Positions 1 through 7,790 of a stretch of 64,000 nt of DNA are shown here, piece after piece. How positions within the stretch are numbered: the stretch's first letter is position 1; every line of letters starts with the position of its first letter. The stretch lies in contig NZ_JNYV01000008.1 of NCBI RefSeq assembly GCF_000717275.1, positions 62,001-126,000 of the forward strand, given 5' to 3'. Under the pieces are notes generated by a model that was given only the letters and a program-made list of their open reading frames with translations, made no database searches and was not told the origin of the DNA. This DNA is from Kitasatospora arboriphila. GTDB lineage: Bacteria; Actinomycetota; Actinomycetes; Mycobacteriales; Mycobacteriaceae. The position numbers were made by a program, and so were the translations under genes.

Positions 1-63
1 TGCGTATGACGAAACTCGGGCCCGGCCCGACCCACCGAAGGGCACGTCAACGACCGTGCAAGA

Positions 64-798
64 TCACCGGCGCGGTGCCGTGCGCAGCTCGACGGCGATC
101 TCGGCGCCGAGTGCATGACCGGGGGCCAGCGGCAGGGAGTCGCCGCTCCAGAACCGGCCGGGGTCGAACCAATTCGGTTCTTTCTCGGTGGCGAGCAACC
201 CCATCTCCTCATAGGTCAACGCGACCACTTCTGCGCAGTACGCCGACTCCAGCCCGACCTTCGACTGCTTCTTCGCGCGCCGCTCGGCCCGGCGTCGTTC
301 GGCAGAACTACGCACCTTGTCGTCCAGAACCGGCACTCCCCGGGTGAAGTCGTTCACCGTCGGAACGCGGCCCTTGAACCACCGGCCGGCGAGCCGGGCA
401 GTCGTCGGAAAGGCGGTCCCGTCCATTCTCGCGATCACCTTCAGGAGCAGATCCTCCTGCTCACGAGCGGCGTAGGGCGTGAGCTGCCGGATCCAGCATC
501 GCTGACCGTACTTCTGCATCCACTGCTCGGCGGCCTCTCGGGCGTCGTTGAGTTGCACGCCTCGATGGTTGGTGCCGGTCCACATGTCGGTGAGTTTGTT
601 GCCCAACTCGGCGTGCCACATCAATGGCGGCAGATCGTCGAGCGCGACCGCCATCGCCACATGGTTCACCGGGCTGTTGGTGAGGGTCTGGATGGCGCGG
701 TCGGGACCCGACCGCCCCCGGAACAGCCACACATCGCCGGTCCGGGTGGAGTCGAGCGCCTCGTCGAGCGAGATGGCCGCAGGCCGCTGGGAATGCAC
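64..798 (-). CDS. YiiX/YaeF-like permuted papain-fold hydrolase (putative)
   Basis: Protein of 244 aa with no signal peptide or membrane helix. An early segment NHVAMAVALDD puts a candidate catalytic His near residue 46, and a late segment YCAEVVAL puts a candidate Cys near residue 188. This His-before-Cys order is what the permuted NlpC/P60 (YaeF/YiiX) papain-like family shows. Members are thought to be amidases or acyl-hydrolases. A Lys/Arg-rich stretch around residues 165-182 precedes the Cys. The GTG start is supported by a TAGGCT -10 box 6 nt upstream, which implies a leaderless transcript. It diverges from the small gene starting at 861. The family assignment rests on the two motifs and overall layout, and the substrate is unknown. 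Confidence 0.6.
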   Translation of the reverse strand: MHSQRPAAISLDEALDSTRTGDVWLFRGRSGPDRAIQTLTNSPVNHVAMAVALDDLPPLMWHAELGNKLTDMWTGTNHRGVQLNDAREAAEQWMQKYGQRCWIRQLTPYAAREQEDLLLKVIARMDGTAFPTTARLAGRWFKGRVPTVNDFTRGVPVLDDKVRSSAERRRAERRAKKQSKVGLESAYCAEVVALTYEEMGLLATEKEPNWFDPGRFWSGDSLPLAPGHALGAEIAVELRTAPRR

Positions 799-804
799 AC
801 GCAG

Positions 805-810
805 AGCCTA
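805..810 (-). promoter_or_regulatory. -10 box of leaderless promoter (papain-fold gene)
   Basis: TAGGCT on the minus strand fits TANNNT. A 6-nt gap separates it from the GTG at 798, placing the start site on the start codon. Confidence 0.5.
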
Positions 811-848
811 AACGCGCCACGTCGACCCGCGCAGCATCACGGCGCCGG

Positions 849-854
849 TACGCT
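849..854 (+). promoter_or_regulatory. -10 box of leaderless promoter (small gene at 861)
   Basis: TACGCT fits TANNNT and lies 6 nt before the GTG at 861. It faces the divergent minus-strand -10 box at 805-810. Confidence 0.5.
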
Positions 855-860
855 CGACCG

Positions 861-1031
861 GTGCGCAATGCCTGGAAGTGGATCGGTTTGGCCGGTGTTG
901 TAGGTGTCGCCGCGAGCGGAGTCCTGGTGCGACGGGATGTCCGCCAGCGCAACGCCTATACGGCCGACGACATCCGGGCCCGCCTGCACCAGCGATACGA
1001 GGAAGCAGAGGGGACCGCCCCGAACCGGTGA
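861..1031 (+). CDS. Small membrane-anchored protein, unknown function
   Basis: A 56-codon gene starting with GTG. After VRNAWKW it has a short hydrophobic stretch (IGLAGVVGVAASGVLV, residues about 8-23), then a basic patch (RRDVRQR) and a hydrophilic tail ending EEAEGTAPNR. This fits a single N-terminal membrane segment with a cytoplasmic tail. Support for its reality comes from the TACGCT -10 box exactly 6 nt before the GTG, a geometry shared by many other genes here, and from its position in an otherwise empty divergent gap. No family is recognised. It could instead be spurious, since it is short and lacks a Shine-Dalgarno sequence. Confidence 0.5.
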   Translation: MRNAWKWIGLAGVVGVAASGVLVRRDVRQRNAYTADDIRARLHQRYEEAEGTAPNR

Positions 1032-1049
1032 CGCCGGTTGCTGTGGTGG

Positions 1050-1517
1050 TCAGGCGAAGCGGGCGGCGAGTGCCTCGAGCGTGCCGGTGATCCCTGAGCC
1101 GTTCTTCTTCTCGAACCCGAAGACCTCGATCATCTTGGGCGACTTCGCACTGCTGTAGTCGAACGTCTCGGTGACCTGCGTGGAGTCGGGGCCGAGTGTC
1201 GAGAACTCCCACCGCCACTTGTGACCCAGCGGATGCTGCCACTCCACCAGTTTGTCGTCCTCGAAGCCCGTCACGGTCGAGGTGATCTTGTACGGAAGTC
1301 CGTACTGCTTCATGCCGACGCTGAACTTCGCGCCTCGACTCAGCCGATCGGGTCCTTTCACCGGGGTGTCGCGGACTGTGCCCGATCCGTCGAGTTCGGG
1401 GTGCCGGTGAGGGTTGGCGACCAGCGCGAAGACCTCGGATACGGGTGCCTTCACCACCACCTGCCGGGCGATCTTGCGGGGGCCGGAATCGATTGTTGTC
1501 ACAGTTGTATCTGCCAT
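1050..1517 (-). CDS. SRPBCC (START/Bet v1-like) ligand-binding protein
   Basis: 155 aa from the ATG of MADTTVTTID. The reading frame stays open upstream, but the ATG at 1517 has a TACGTT -10 box 6 nt before it, and upstream starts would run into the neighbouring gene. Typical polyketide-cyclase/SRPBCC features are present: a first strand (KIARQVVVKAPVSEVFALVANP), a loop with HPELDGSG, and a late WQHPLGHKWRWEF strand followed by VTETFDYS and a C-terminal helix (GITGTLEALAARFA). These proteins bind small hydrophobic ligands; no ligand can be named here. It lies 49 nt downstream of the SDR gene on the same strand. Confidence 0.8.
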   Translation of the reverse strand: MADTTVTTIDSGPRKIARQVVVKAPVSEVFALVANPHRHPELDGSGTVRDTPVKGPDRLSRGAKFSVGMKQYGLPYKITSTVTGFEDDKLVEWQHPLGHKWRWEFSTLGPDSTQVTETFDYSSAKSPKMIEVFGFEKKNGSGITGTLEALAARFA

Positions 1518-1523
1518 GGCGCC

Positions 1524-1529
1524 AACGTA
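1524..1529 (-). promoter_or_regulatory. -10 box of leaderless promoter (SRPBCC gene)
   Basis: TACGTT on the minus strand, 6 nt before the ATG at 1517, inside the gap after the SDR stop codon. Confidence 0.45.
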
Positions 1530-1566
1530 CGCCGCGACCGCTGGTCGATGTGCGTCGAACGCATTC

Positions 1567-2448
1567 TCAGAGCGGGTATTTCGTCCCGGTCTCACGCTCG
1601 GCGGCACGCCACAGTTCGCCGGCCAGGTCGTAGTCGCAGGCGGTGGACGATCGCCCGGACAGCACCGGCGACCCTTTCAGCGCCCAGAGCCCATCCATCC
1701 CCACGTAGCTGCCTGGTGGAATCGGTTCGGTCAGGCAGTAGAGCGTGGACGCTGCGCCGGCATCGATGTCGTTGGCGGCGAGGGTCGCTACGGCCTTCAC
1801 CACCTTGTGTACCGGACCCAGCCGGGGCTTGTTCGAGATGTTGGACGCCACCCAGCCAGGCTGACTGAGCATCGCCGTGAGCGGAGAACCACTGTGGCGC
1901 AACCTCTTGTCGAGTTCGAGGCCCCACACCATCACAGCCAGCTTGGACCGGGCGTATGCGCGGGGCGGCGACCACCGTGCGCTGCGCAGATGCAGATCGC
2001 CCGGGTCGATGGTCGCCGATCGGTGAGCATCGGAGGCCACCAGGACGATCCGTTCACGAATCTGCGGGAGCAGCAGGTTCGTCAGTGCGAACGGTCCGAG
2101 GAAATTGGTGCCGATGGCCGTCTCGAACCCGTCGCCGGTGTCAGCGCGTGTCGTCGGCACCATCCCGGCGTTGTTGATCAGGACGTCGATCGGCCCGTCG
2201 ATGTTCGCCGCAGCATCGCGCACCGATGAGAGGTCGGCGAGGTCGAGTCGCACCACCTCGGTGTCGCCGCCGATCTCCACCGCGCGCCGGGCACCGAGTT
2301 CGGGATCCCGGACAGCCAGGACCACACGCGCCCCGGCACCTGCGAGTGCTCGGGCGGTGGCGAATCCGACCCCGTTCGTTGCCCCGGTGACCACCACCCG
2401 TTTGCCCTTCACGACACCGAGCCGATCGGGTAGCCACTGTGTTGCCAT
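1567..2448 (-). CDS. Short-chain dehydrogenase/reductase
   Basis: 293 aa from MATQWLPDRL. The Rossmann nucleotide-binding motif TGATNGVG is at residues 21-28, followed by the NNAG motif, an LVASDAHR strand carrying the catalytic Ser, and YARSK with the catalytic Tyr/Lys near residue 160. The overall pattern resembles the retinol-dehydrogenase/WW-domain-oxidoreductase-like SDRs common in mycolata. The long loop PGDLHLRSARWSPPRAYARSK is typical of that group. The start at 2448 is chosen because a TACGGT -10 box lies 7 nt upstream. The frame stays open another 118 codons upstream, but that stretch is antisense to the NUDIX gene and has no family similarity. The substrate is unknown. It diverges from the NUDIX gene at 2539. 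Confidence 0.85.
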   Translation of the reverse strand: MATQWLPDRLGVVKGKRVVVTGATNGVGFATARALAGAGARVVLAVRDPELGARRAVEIGGDTEVVRLDLADLSSVRDAAANIDGPIDVLINNAGMVPTTRADTGDGFETAIGTNFLGPFALTNLLLPQIRERIVLVASDAHRSATIDPGDLHLRSARWSPPRAYARSKLAVMVWGLELDKRLRHSGSPLTAMLSQPGWVASNISNKPRLGPVHKVVKAVATLAANDIDAGAASTLYCLTEPIPPGSYVGMDGLWALKGSPVLSGRSSTACDYDLAGELWRAAERETGTKYPL

Positions 2449-2455
2449 GGCGTCG

Positions 2456-2461
2456 ACCGTA
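2456..2461 (-). promoter_or_regulatory. -10 box of leaderless promoter (SDR gene)
   Basis: TACGGT on the minus strand, 7 nt before the ATG at 2448. Confidence 0.45.
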
Positions 2462-2538
2462 TCTCGCAACACCACCGGCGGGCTCGGTTTGGTCCCTGCG
2501 CCGACACACCGGGCCGACCGATACGGCACAGTGAATCC

Positions 2539-3186
2539 ATGAGCGTGAACAACACGAGGGGCGCCGACGACCTCGGACGAAGCCCGGACACGGTCCGCCA
2601 GACCATCGTCGACCGTCTTGATGGTTTCGACCACGCCACCGCCGACCTCACCGAAGGCGTCCGGGCTGCCGCTGTTGCGATCGCGGTGACCAGTCGCGAC
2701 GGCGAGTACGGCATCTGGCTGACCAAACGTCCCTCGCGGATGCGCGAGCACCCCAGCCAGTTCGCGCTCCCCGGCGGACGCCTCGAGGCCGGCGAAACCC
2801 ACGCCGATGCAGCGCTACGCGAGATGCACGAAGAGCTCGGCGTCCACGTCGATCAGGCGCAGGTACTGGGCCGCCTGGACGACTACGCCACCCGATCCGG
2901 GTACGTGATGACCCCGATCGTGTGCTGGGCAGGGCCCGACCGCGAGACCAATCCGAACCCCGGTGAAGTGGCCCAGCTTTTCTTCATCCCGATGTCCGAC
3001 CTGATGGTGACGCCGCGGTTCATCAGCATCCCGGAGTCGGACAAGCCGGTCATCCAGCTTCCGCTGGTGGGATCGCTGGTGCACGCGCCCACGGCCGCAG
3101 TGATCTACCAATTCGCCGAAGTCGTGTTGGCAGGACGCCACACCCGGGTGGACGGGTTCGAACAGCCGGTGTTCGCATGGCGTTGA
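2539..3186 (+). CDS. NUDIX hydrolase, CoA-pyrophosphatase-like
   Basis: 215 aa. The complete NUDIX box GGRLEAGETHADAALREMHE continues to EELGV at residues 79-101, with the REMHEE metal-binding core. Upstream, WLTKRPSRMREHPSQFALPGG matches the motif that precedes the NUDIX box in CoA pyrophosphatases of the NUDT7/YeaB group, which cleave CoA to phosphopantetheine and 3',5'-ADP. The 40-residue N-terminal extension and the C-terminal helix (APTAAVIYQFAEVVLAG) also fit that group. The ATG start is followed by SVNNTRGADD. It diverges from the SDR gene with a 90-nt gap. The sub-family call is inference from the extra motif; other dinucleotide substrates remain possible. Confidence 0.85.
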   Translation: MSVNNTRGADDLGRSPDTVRQTIVDRLDGFDHATADLTEGVRAAAVAIAVTSRDGEYGIWLTKRPSRMREHPSQFALPGGRLEAGETHADAALREMHEELGVHVDQAQVLGRLDDYATRSGYVMTPIVCWAGPDRETNPNPGEVAQLFFIPMSDLMVTPRFISIPESDKPVIQLPLVGSLVHAPTAAVIYQFAEVVLAGRHTRVDGFEQPVFAWR

Positions 3187-3262
3187 TCCGGGTGTGCAGA
3201 ACCGGCTGTACCCCTCGTCACCATCACGTTTCCACTCAGCACCGAAAGGGTAGGCGAACACA

Positions 3263-4291
3263 GTGACCGCATCGCTGAAGACTTCATCGTCCAGTTCGAT
3301 CATCCGGGACCTGCCGAAGCCTGCCGGTCCTCTCTCGGCTGCGGTCGTCTCGGCGTTGTCCCGCGACCCTGAAACATCCACGTCGCTGCTCTCACTCGAC
3401 GAGGCCGCCTACGACACCGAACCGTACGGTCGTGATCTCCAGCTGGCGTTGTACGTCTGTTACGAACTGCACTACCGCGGGTTCATCGGCGTCGACGACG
3501 CCTGGGAATGGAACCCCGAACTCCTCCGGCTGCGCGGCCGCCTGGAGAAGAAGTTCATGAACGCACTGCGCGCCGACGTGGAGCCGGGCGACAACGCCAC
3601 CGCGGAGATCGAGGCGCTCTCCATCGAGACCCCCGACGGCAGCGGACCTTCGTACTACCTGTGCGACGTCGGGACGTGGCATCAGCTGCAGGAGTACTTC
3701 GTGCACCGCTCCGTGTACCACCTGAAAGAAGCCGATCCTCATGCGTGGGCGATCCCCCGCCTCACGGGCCAGGCCAAAGCGTCGTTTGTGGCCGTCGAAT
3801 TCGACGAGTTCGGTGGCGGTCGCGGCGAGAACGTCCACCAGCAGCTGTACGCCGACCTACTCGATGCCGCCGGCCTTGACTCCGACTACCTCGCTTACCT
3901 GGAGATCGTCCCCGGCGAATCCCTGGCGTTGGTCAACCTGATGTCGATGCTCGGACTGCACCGATCGTTGCGGGGCGCGGTGGTCGGGCATTTCGCGGCC
4001 ACCGAGATCACGTCCTCGCCCGGTTCGCGCCGGCTGGCGCAGGCCCTCGAGCGTCTCGACGCCCCAGACGAATGCATCCGGTTCTACCGCGAACACGTGG
4101 AGGCCGACGCCGTGCACGAGCAGGTGCTGCGCCACGAGGTGGTGGGTGACTTGCTGGCACGGGAGCCCGAACTCGAATCCGACGTGGTCTTCGGGATCCG
4201 CGCGTTCGACTTCCTCGAGGAGAAACTAGCGACACTGCTGATGAAGAGCTGGACCGAAGGAAAGAGCTCGCTGCTCGAACCGATCAGCTGA
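3263..4291 (+). CDS. Iron-containing redox enzyme (heme-oxygenase-like diiron fold)
   Basis: 342 aa, mainly helical. Acidic/His-rich helices such as FVAVEFDEFGGGRGENVHQQ and FYREHVEADAVHEQVLRHEV carry the Glu/His pattern of the heme-oxygenase-like diiron oxidase (HDO) superfamily, usually annotated iron-containing redox enzyme family protein. An earlier helix, YVCYELHYRGF, is also conserved in the family. Members oxidise or fragment small substrates; the actual reaction here is unknown. The GTG start follows a GAAAGGG ribosome-binding site. It is convergent with the CDGSH gene: the two stop codons abut at 4291/4292. The pairing of an HDO protein with an iron-sulfur CDGSH protein suggests a shared redox role, which is inference. 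Confidence 0.8.
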   Translation: MTASLKTSSSSSIIRDLPKPAGPLSAAVVSALSRDPETSTSLLSLDEAAYDTEPYGRDLQLALYVCYELHYRGFIGVDDAWEWNPELLRLRGRLEKKFMNALRADVEPGDNATAEIEALSIETPDGSGPSYYLCDVGTWHQLQEYFVHRSVYHLKEADPHAWAIPRLTGQAKASFVAVEFDEFGGGRGENVHQQLYADLLDAAGLDSDYLAYLEIVPGESLALVNLMSMLGLHRSLRGAVVGHFAATEITSSPGSRRLAQALERLDAPDECIRFYREHVEADAVHEQVLRHEVVGDLLAREPELESDVVFGIRAFDFLEEKLATLLMKSWTEGKSSLLEPIS

Positions 4292-4543
4292 TCAGATCCG
4301 GTCCTCGCGGCGAACGATCTTCTTGCGGCCACGATGACTGGTGTCGCACAGCGGGTATGTCTTGCTGCGCTTGCACGCGCACAGAGCGACCATGAATCGA
4401 TCGGAGTCGACGGTGCTGCCGTCGGGCATCTCTATGCTCACCGGCCCTTGAACCATGATGGGGCCGCCCTGCACCACCCGGATCACCCGGCGATCGCCGC
4501 CTCTTCCCCTGTCAGGAACGGTTCCCTTGTCAGGAACTGTCAT
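4292..4543 (-). CDS. CDGSH-type iron-sulfur protein
   Basis: 83 aa. The C-terminal half holds the CDGSH cluster-binding signature in actinobacterial form: ALCACKRSKTYPLCDTSH, with Cys, Cys, Cys and His ligands spaced C-x-C-x8-C-x3-H. Such proteins bind a redox-active [2Fe-2S] cluster. The N-terminus contains a short repeated stretch (PDKGTVPDRG) encoded by two near-identical copies of a TCAGGAAC-containing segment, so the true start might lie at a later Met (IMVQGPVSIE). The chosen ATG overlaps the stop of the upstream methyltransferase as ATGA, indicating translational coupling. Confidence 0.85.
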   Translation of the reverse strand: MTVPDKGTVPDRGRGGDRRVIRVVQGGPIMVQGPVSIEMPDGSTVDSDRFMVALCACKRSKTYPLCDTSHRGRKKIVRREDRI

Positions 4544-5340
4544 CGCCCACCGGCGGCCTTGTGCGCCCGGACGACCACGAGTTCCTCTTCGCGGCAACCG
4601 GGTTCGAGCATGCCCAGGGACTCGAGCCAGCGCGCATTCTGCATCAGAACCGGCCCGAACGGAATGCGTTCGCGGGCAACGACATCGGCGTTGAGACCAC
4701 CTGCACGCAGTTCGACCAGCGAACTCTCGGTGTCGGCGAACTCCGACTGGACGATCATGATCGTGCCGTCGTCGGCAAGCAAATCCGGGGCCGCGACGCA
4801 CAGCGGGTCGAGCAACGTGCGGCCATCGCGGCCACCGTGCCATGAATGTGTCAGTCCCACAGTCGCTGTCGAGAGACGATCTGCGGGCACGTAGGGCGGG
4901 TTCGAGACCACGAGGTCGAACGGGCCGGCTTCGAGCGCCTCCTCCAGCGAACCGAGCCGTGCGTCCACGACAAGTCCCTGCGCCTCCGCGTTGTCGAGAG
5001 TGCACTGCACTGCCTTGGGCGAGATGTCATATGCGACGACTTCAGCGGCACCGATCCGTGCGGCCGCGACGGCGAGCACACCACTTCCCGTGCACAGATC
5101 GAGCACCCGTCGCCCCTGCACCATCCCGAGACCGGCCATGGCCGCGAGCAGCAGCCGCGAGTCCTCTTGCGGCTTGTATACGCCGTTCGGCACCTCGATG
5201 GCATCCAAGGCCGCCAGGGCCTCGTCTACAGGGTCCGACACGTAGTTGGCAAGCATCGGGACACCCCGAACTGGCAGCATTGTCATGTTGTGGGCCTTTG
5301 CGGTCTCGAGGCCGCCGACGCTGATCGCCGTGGCCGCCAT
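4540..5340 (-). CDS. HemK/PrmC-like SAM-dependent methyltransferase
   Basis: 266 aa from MAATAISVGG. The SAM-binding motif I is VLDLCTGSGVLAVAAARIGA, and the catalytic signature NPPY sits in LVVSNPPYVPADR, typical of N5-glutamine/N6-adenine methyltransferases such as HemK/PrmC and HemK2/MTQ2. The N-terminal helical domain of PrmC is reduced to about 60 residues, closer to the HemK2 type. PrmC-type enzymes methylate the GGQ glutamine of release factors; here the target is uncertain. The frame is open upstream, but the extension has unrelated composition and is antisense to the gene at 5536. It is co-transcribed with the CDGSH gene through an ATGA overlap. Confidence 0.8.
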   Translation of the reverse strand: MAATAISVGGLETAKAHNMTMLPVRGVPMLANYVSDPVDEALAALDAIEVPNGVYKPQEDSRLLLAAMAGLGMVQGRRVLDLCTGSGVLAVAAARIGAAEVVAYDISPKAVQCTLDNAEAQGLVVDARLGSLEEALEAGPFDLVVSNPPYVPADRLSTATVGLTHSWHGGRDGRTLLDPLCVAAPDLLADDGTIMIVQSEFADTESSLVELRAGGLNADVVARERIPFGPVLMQNARWLESLGMLEPGCREEELVVVRAHKAAGGR

Positions 5341-5408
5341 GGGTCTCTTATGCCCCCTATATGTGGGCGGTAAACACACCGTGCGCTTTGCCGTCTGAGC
5401 ATATGGCC

Positions 5409-5435
5409 CCGGAACGGGTTCAAGTCCCGTTCCGG
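5409..5435. repeat. Perfect 10-bp hairpin with tRNA T-loop-like loop
   Basis: CCGGAACGGG and CCCGTTCCGG flank the 7-nt loop TTCAAGT in the gap between divergent genes (5340 and 5536). The lower stem and loop look exactly like a tRNA T-arm. No matching acceptor 5' strand, D-arm or anticodon arm is found in the preceding 75 nt, so it is not called a tRNA. It may be a 5'-UTR structure, an operator or a tRNA-derived remnant. Confidence 0.55.
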
Positions 5436-5535
5436 CTGACCGGCCGGCACGGAGTGATGCGGGAGTTTGCCCGCATCGGACGTCGGGTACCTGCCTTGGG
5501 ACAGCGCCACCTCCCACAAGTGATGAAGGAACGCG

Positions 5536-6219
5536 ATGAGAGTCGCCGACATAGCCGGCCTTCCGATACAGGCGGGCGCCGCTCTCCGGGGCGCTCGCCT
5601 CTTCCATCCCAATGGCGTACTGGCAACAGGCACCCTGACCAGGGTGGCCGCCGACGGTGTCGGGTTGCCGATGGCCAACTGCGACGTGGTGGCCCGGGTG
5701 TCCAAAGGCGTCGGGATGCCCGCGACGGTCCCCGACGTGGTGGGTCTGGCCATCCGAATGCCTCCCCACCCGGGCGACCACGCACCGTGGGACGTCTTGC
5801 TCGCCAGCGCTGCCGGCACCAACCTGGTGGCCAGGACGATCCCCTTTCCCGCCCGCGCGTTGGGCAGCGCCGTCCTCTCGAGTCTGCAGCCCCTGCACCA
5901 CGACGGTGGCAGTTGGTGGCTCCGGGCGCGGCTGGGGTCGCAGACCCCGCAGGCCGGCATCGCCCTGGACGACTTCCGTAAGCAGCTCGGTGACGCCGGT
6001 CTGGTCTTCGACATCGAGCAGGCCCACGGCACCGGGCCCTTCGAGCCGCTCGCCCGGCTGACCCTCTCCGAACCCGCTGACGAGGCCGACTACCCGAACA
6101 TCGGTTTCGATCCCACGGTGAACACCACCAGAGACGTTGATCCCGAACCGAACTGGTTATCAGGTACCCGTAAGCTCGCCTATCGTTACAGCCGCAAAGG
6201 GCGTGCCGCCGAAGGCTGA
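5536..6219 (+). CDS. Catalase-fold-related conserved hypothetical protein
   Basis: 227 aa with a strong GAAGGA ribosome-binding site 5 nt before the ATG. The N-terminal part (GARLFHPNGVLATGTLTRV, then CDVVARVSKGVGMPATVPDVVGLAIRM) resembles the beta-barrel start of heme catalases and related allene-oxide-synthase-like proteins, where R-x-x-HPxGV carries the distal His. The length is under half of a real catalase and no C-terminal heme-Tyr motif is visible, so catalytic activity is doubtful. Mycobacterial relatives are sometimes labelled phosphodiesterase without clear basis. The C-terminus is basic. The neighbour 44 nt downstream is a purine permease in the same orientation, but there is no overlap to prove an operon. 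Confidence 0.55.
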   Translation: MRVADIAGLPIQAGAALRGARLFHPNGVLATGTLTRVAADGVGLPMANCDVVARVSKGVGMPATVPDVVGLAIRMPPHPGDHAPWDVLLASAAGTNLVARTIPFPARALGSAVLSSLQPLHHDGGSWWLRARLGSQTPQAGIALDDFRKQLGDAGLVFDIEQAHGTGPFEPLARLTLSEPADEADYPNIGFDPTVNTTRDVDPEPNWLSGTRKLAYRYSRKGRAAEG

Positions 6220-6263
6220 GGTGAGCACGGCAGTCTGGTCGAGTCGCGAAGGGGCCGAAGATC

Positions 6264-7739
6264 ATGTCGTTGGACCAGGAGAAGACCGGCACCTCCGAAC
6301 ACCGACTCCCTGCGCTCGACCGCTTCTTCAAGATCACCGAGCGCAACTCGACACTCTCGCGAGAAATACGCGGTGGCCTGGTCACCTTCTTCACGATGGC
6401 CTACATCGTGGTGCTCAATCCGATCATCATCGGCGGGGTGCCGGGCAACTCCAAGAACACCGACGTCCTCGGTGATGTTCTCCCTCTGGCACAGGTTGCG
6501 GCGGTCACCGCGTTGGTCGCCGGCATCATGTCCATCATCTTCGGCCTGGTGGCGAACTACCCGTTCGCGATCGCAGCCGGTCTGGGCATCAACAGTCTGC
6601 TCGCGGTGTCGATCGCACCTCAGGTCACCTGGGCCGAGGCGATGGGGCTCGTTGTCATCGACGGCATCATCATCGTGGCGCTGGCCGTCACCGGTTTCCG
6701 GACAGCGGTGTTCCGGGCCGTCCCTCCAGAACTGAAGGCCGCGATCGCGGCCGGCATCGGGTGCTTCATCGCCTTCATCGGTCTGGTGGATGCCGGCTTC
6801 GTCAAACGCATCCCCGATGCGGCGGGCACAACCGTGCCGGTGAGCCTGGGCATCGACAACTCCGTGGCCACCTGGCCGACCCTGATCTTCGTCTTCGGTG
6901 TCCTGCTCATGGGTGTCTTGGTGGTGCGCAAGGTGCGGGGCGGTCTGCTCATCGGCATCGTGATCACCACTGCGGTCGCGATGATCGTGCAGACCTTCGC
7001 CGACCTGGGGCCCTCGGTCACCGACACCAAGGGCTGGAATCTCAACGTGCCCGACTGGCCGTCATCCGTCGGAGGGATGCCCGACCTCGACCTCGTGGGC
7101 GACGTCGACCTCTTCGGCGCGTTCACCCGCATCGGCGTGCTCTCGGCGTCGGTTCTCGTGTTCGCACTGGTGCTCTCGAACTTCTTCGACGCCATGGGCA
7201 CGATGACCGGGCTCGGCAAGGAGGCCGAACTCGCGGACAAGGACGGCAATCTGCCCGGTATCGGCAAGGCCCTCGTGGTCGAGGGTGCCGGCGCCATCGC
7301 CGGTGGCGCGGGGTCGGCGTCGTCGAACACCGTCTTCGTCGAATCGGCGTCCGGTATCGCCGAAGGCGCCAGGACCGGCCTGGCAAACGTCGTCACCGGG
7401 GTCCTGTTCCTGGTTGCCATGTTCTTCACCCCGCTGTACTCGGTGGTGCCACTCGAGGCTGCCGCACCTGCGCTGGTGGTGGTGGGCGCGTTGATGATCG
7501 CGCAGATCCGCACCGTCGATCTCACGCGGTTCGACTACGCGCTGCCCTGCTTCCTCACCATCGTGGTGATGCCGTTCACCTACTCGATCGCCAACGGCAT
7601 CGGCGTCGGTTTCATCACCTGGGTGGTGCTCGCGTCGGCGCGGGGCAAGATCCGGTCCATCCATCCCTTGCTCTGGCTGGTTGCCGCGCTGTTCGCCCTG
7701 TACTTCGCCAAGGAACCCATCGAGGCCCTCATCGGGTAG
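6264..7739 (+). CDS. NCS2/AzgA-family purine permease
   Basis: 491 aa with about 12-14 membrane segments. After a 35-residue cytosolic N-terminus comes REIRGGLVTFFTMAYIVVLNP, the hallmark start of AzgA-like guanine/hypoxanthine/adenine permeases. Conserved transport motifs FFDAMGTMTGL (near residue 310) and FVESASGIAEGARTGL (near residue 360) match the substrate-binding repeats of the family. It probably imports purines by proton symport across the inner membrane. Purine synthesis genes lie elsewhere in the window but are not linked to it. The ATG follows GGGGCCGAAGATC, with a weak GAAG ribosome site. A hairpin at 7746-7763 follows the stop codon. Confidence 0.9.
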   Translation: MSLDQEKTGTSEHRLPALDRFFKITERNSTLSREIRGGLVTFFTMAYIVVLNPIIIGGVPGNSKNTDVLGDVLPLAQVAAVTALVAGIMSIIFGLVANYPFAIAAGLGINSLLAVSIAPQVTWAEAMGLVVIDGIIIVALAVTGFRTAVFRAVPPELKAAIAAGIGCFIAFIGLVDAGFVKRIPDAAGTTVPVSLGIDNSVATWPTLIFVFGVLLMGVLVVRKVRGGLLIGIVITTAVAMIVQTFADLGPSVTDTKGWNLNVPDWPSSVGGMPDLDLVGDVDLFGAFTRIGVLSASVLVFALVLSNFFDAMGTMTGLGKEAELADKDGNLPGIGKALVVEGAGAIAGGAGSASSNTVFVESASGIAEGARTGLANVVTGVLFLVAMFFTPLYSVVPLEAAAPALVVVGALMIAQIRTVDLTRFDYALPCFLTIVVMPFTYSIANGIGVGFITWVVLASARGKIRSIHPLLWLVAALFALYFAKEPIEALIG

Positions 7740-7745
7740 CTCTCC

Positions 7746-7763
7746 GTCGGCCGAGAGGCCGAC
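7746..7763. terminator. Short hairpin after permease gene
   Basis: GTCGGCC-GAGA-GGCCGAC is a 7-bp perfect stem with a GNRA-like tetraloop, 6 nt after the permease stop. No T-tract follows, so it is only a possible terminator. Confidence 0.45.
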
Positions 7764-7777
7764 ATAGTTGGCAGCGG

Positions 7778-7783
7778 TAAACT
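7778..7783 (+). promoter_or_regulatory. -10 box of leaderless promoter (MFS gene)
   Basis: TAAACT lies 7 nt before the ATG at 7791, so transcription should begin at the start codon. This gives the transporter its own promoter behind the permease. Confidence 0.5.
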
Positions 7784-7790
7784 ATTCCCG

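Noticed and set aside
5365..5437. Possible tRNA gene ending in the T-arm-like hairpin
   Set aside because: The 3' acceptor-like TCCGGCT has no AGCCGGA partner about 70 nt upstream, and no D-arm or anticodon stem-loop can be folded.
5341..6027. N-terminal extension of the HemK-like methyltransferase
   Set aside because: Overlaps the gene at 5536 antisense; no family similarity; normal length is reached from 5340.
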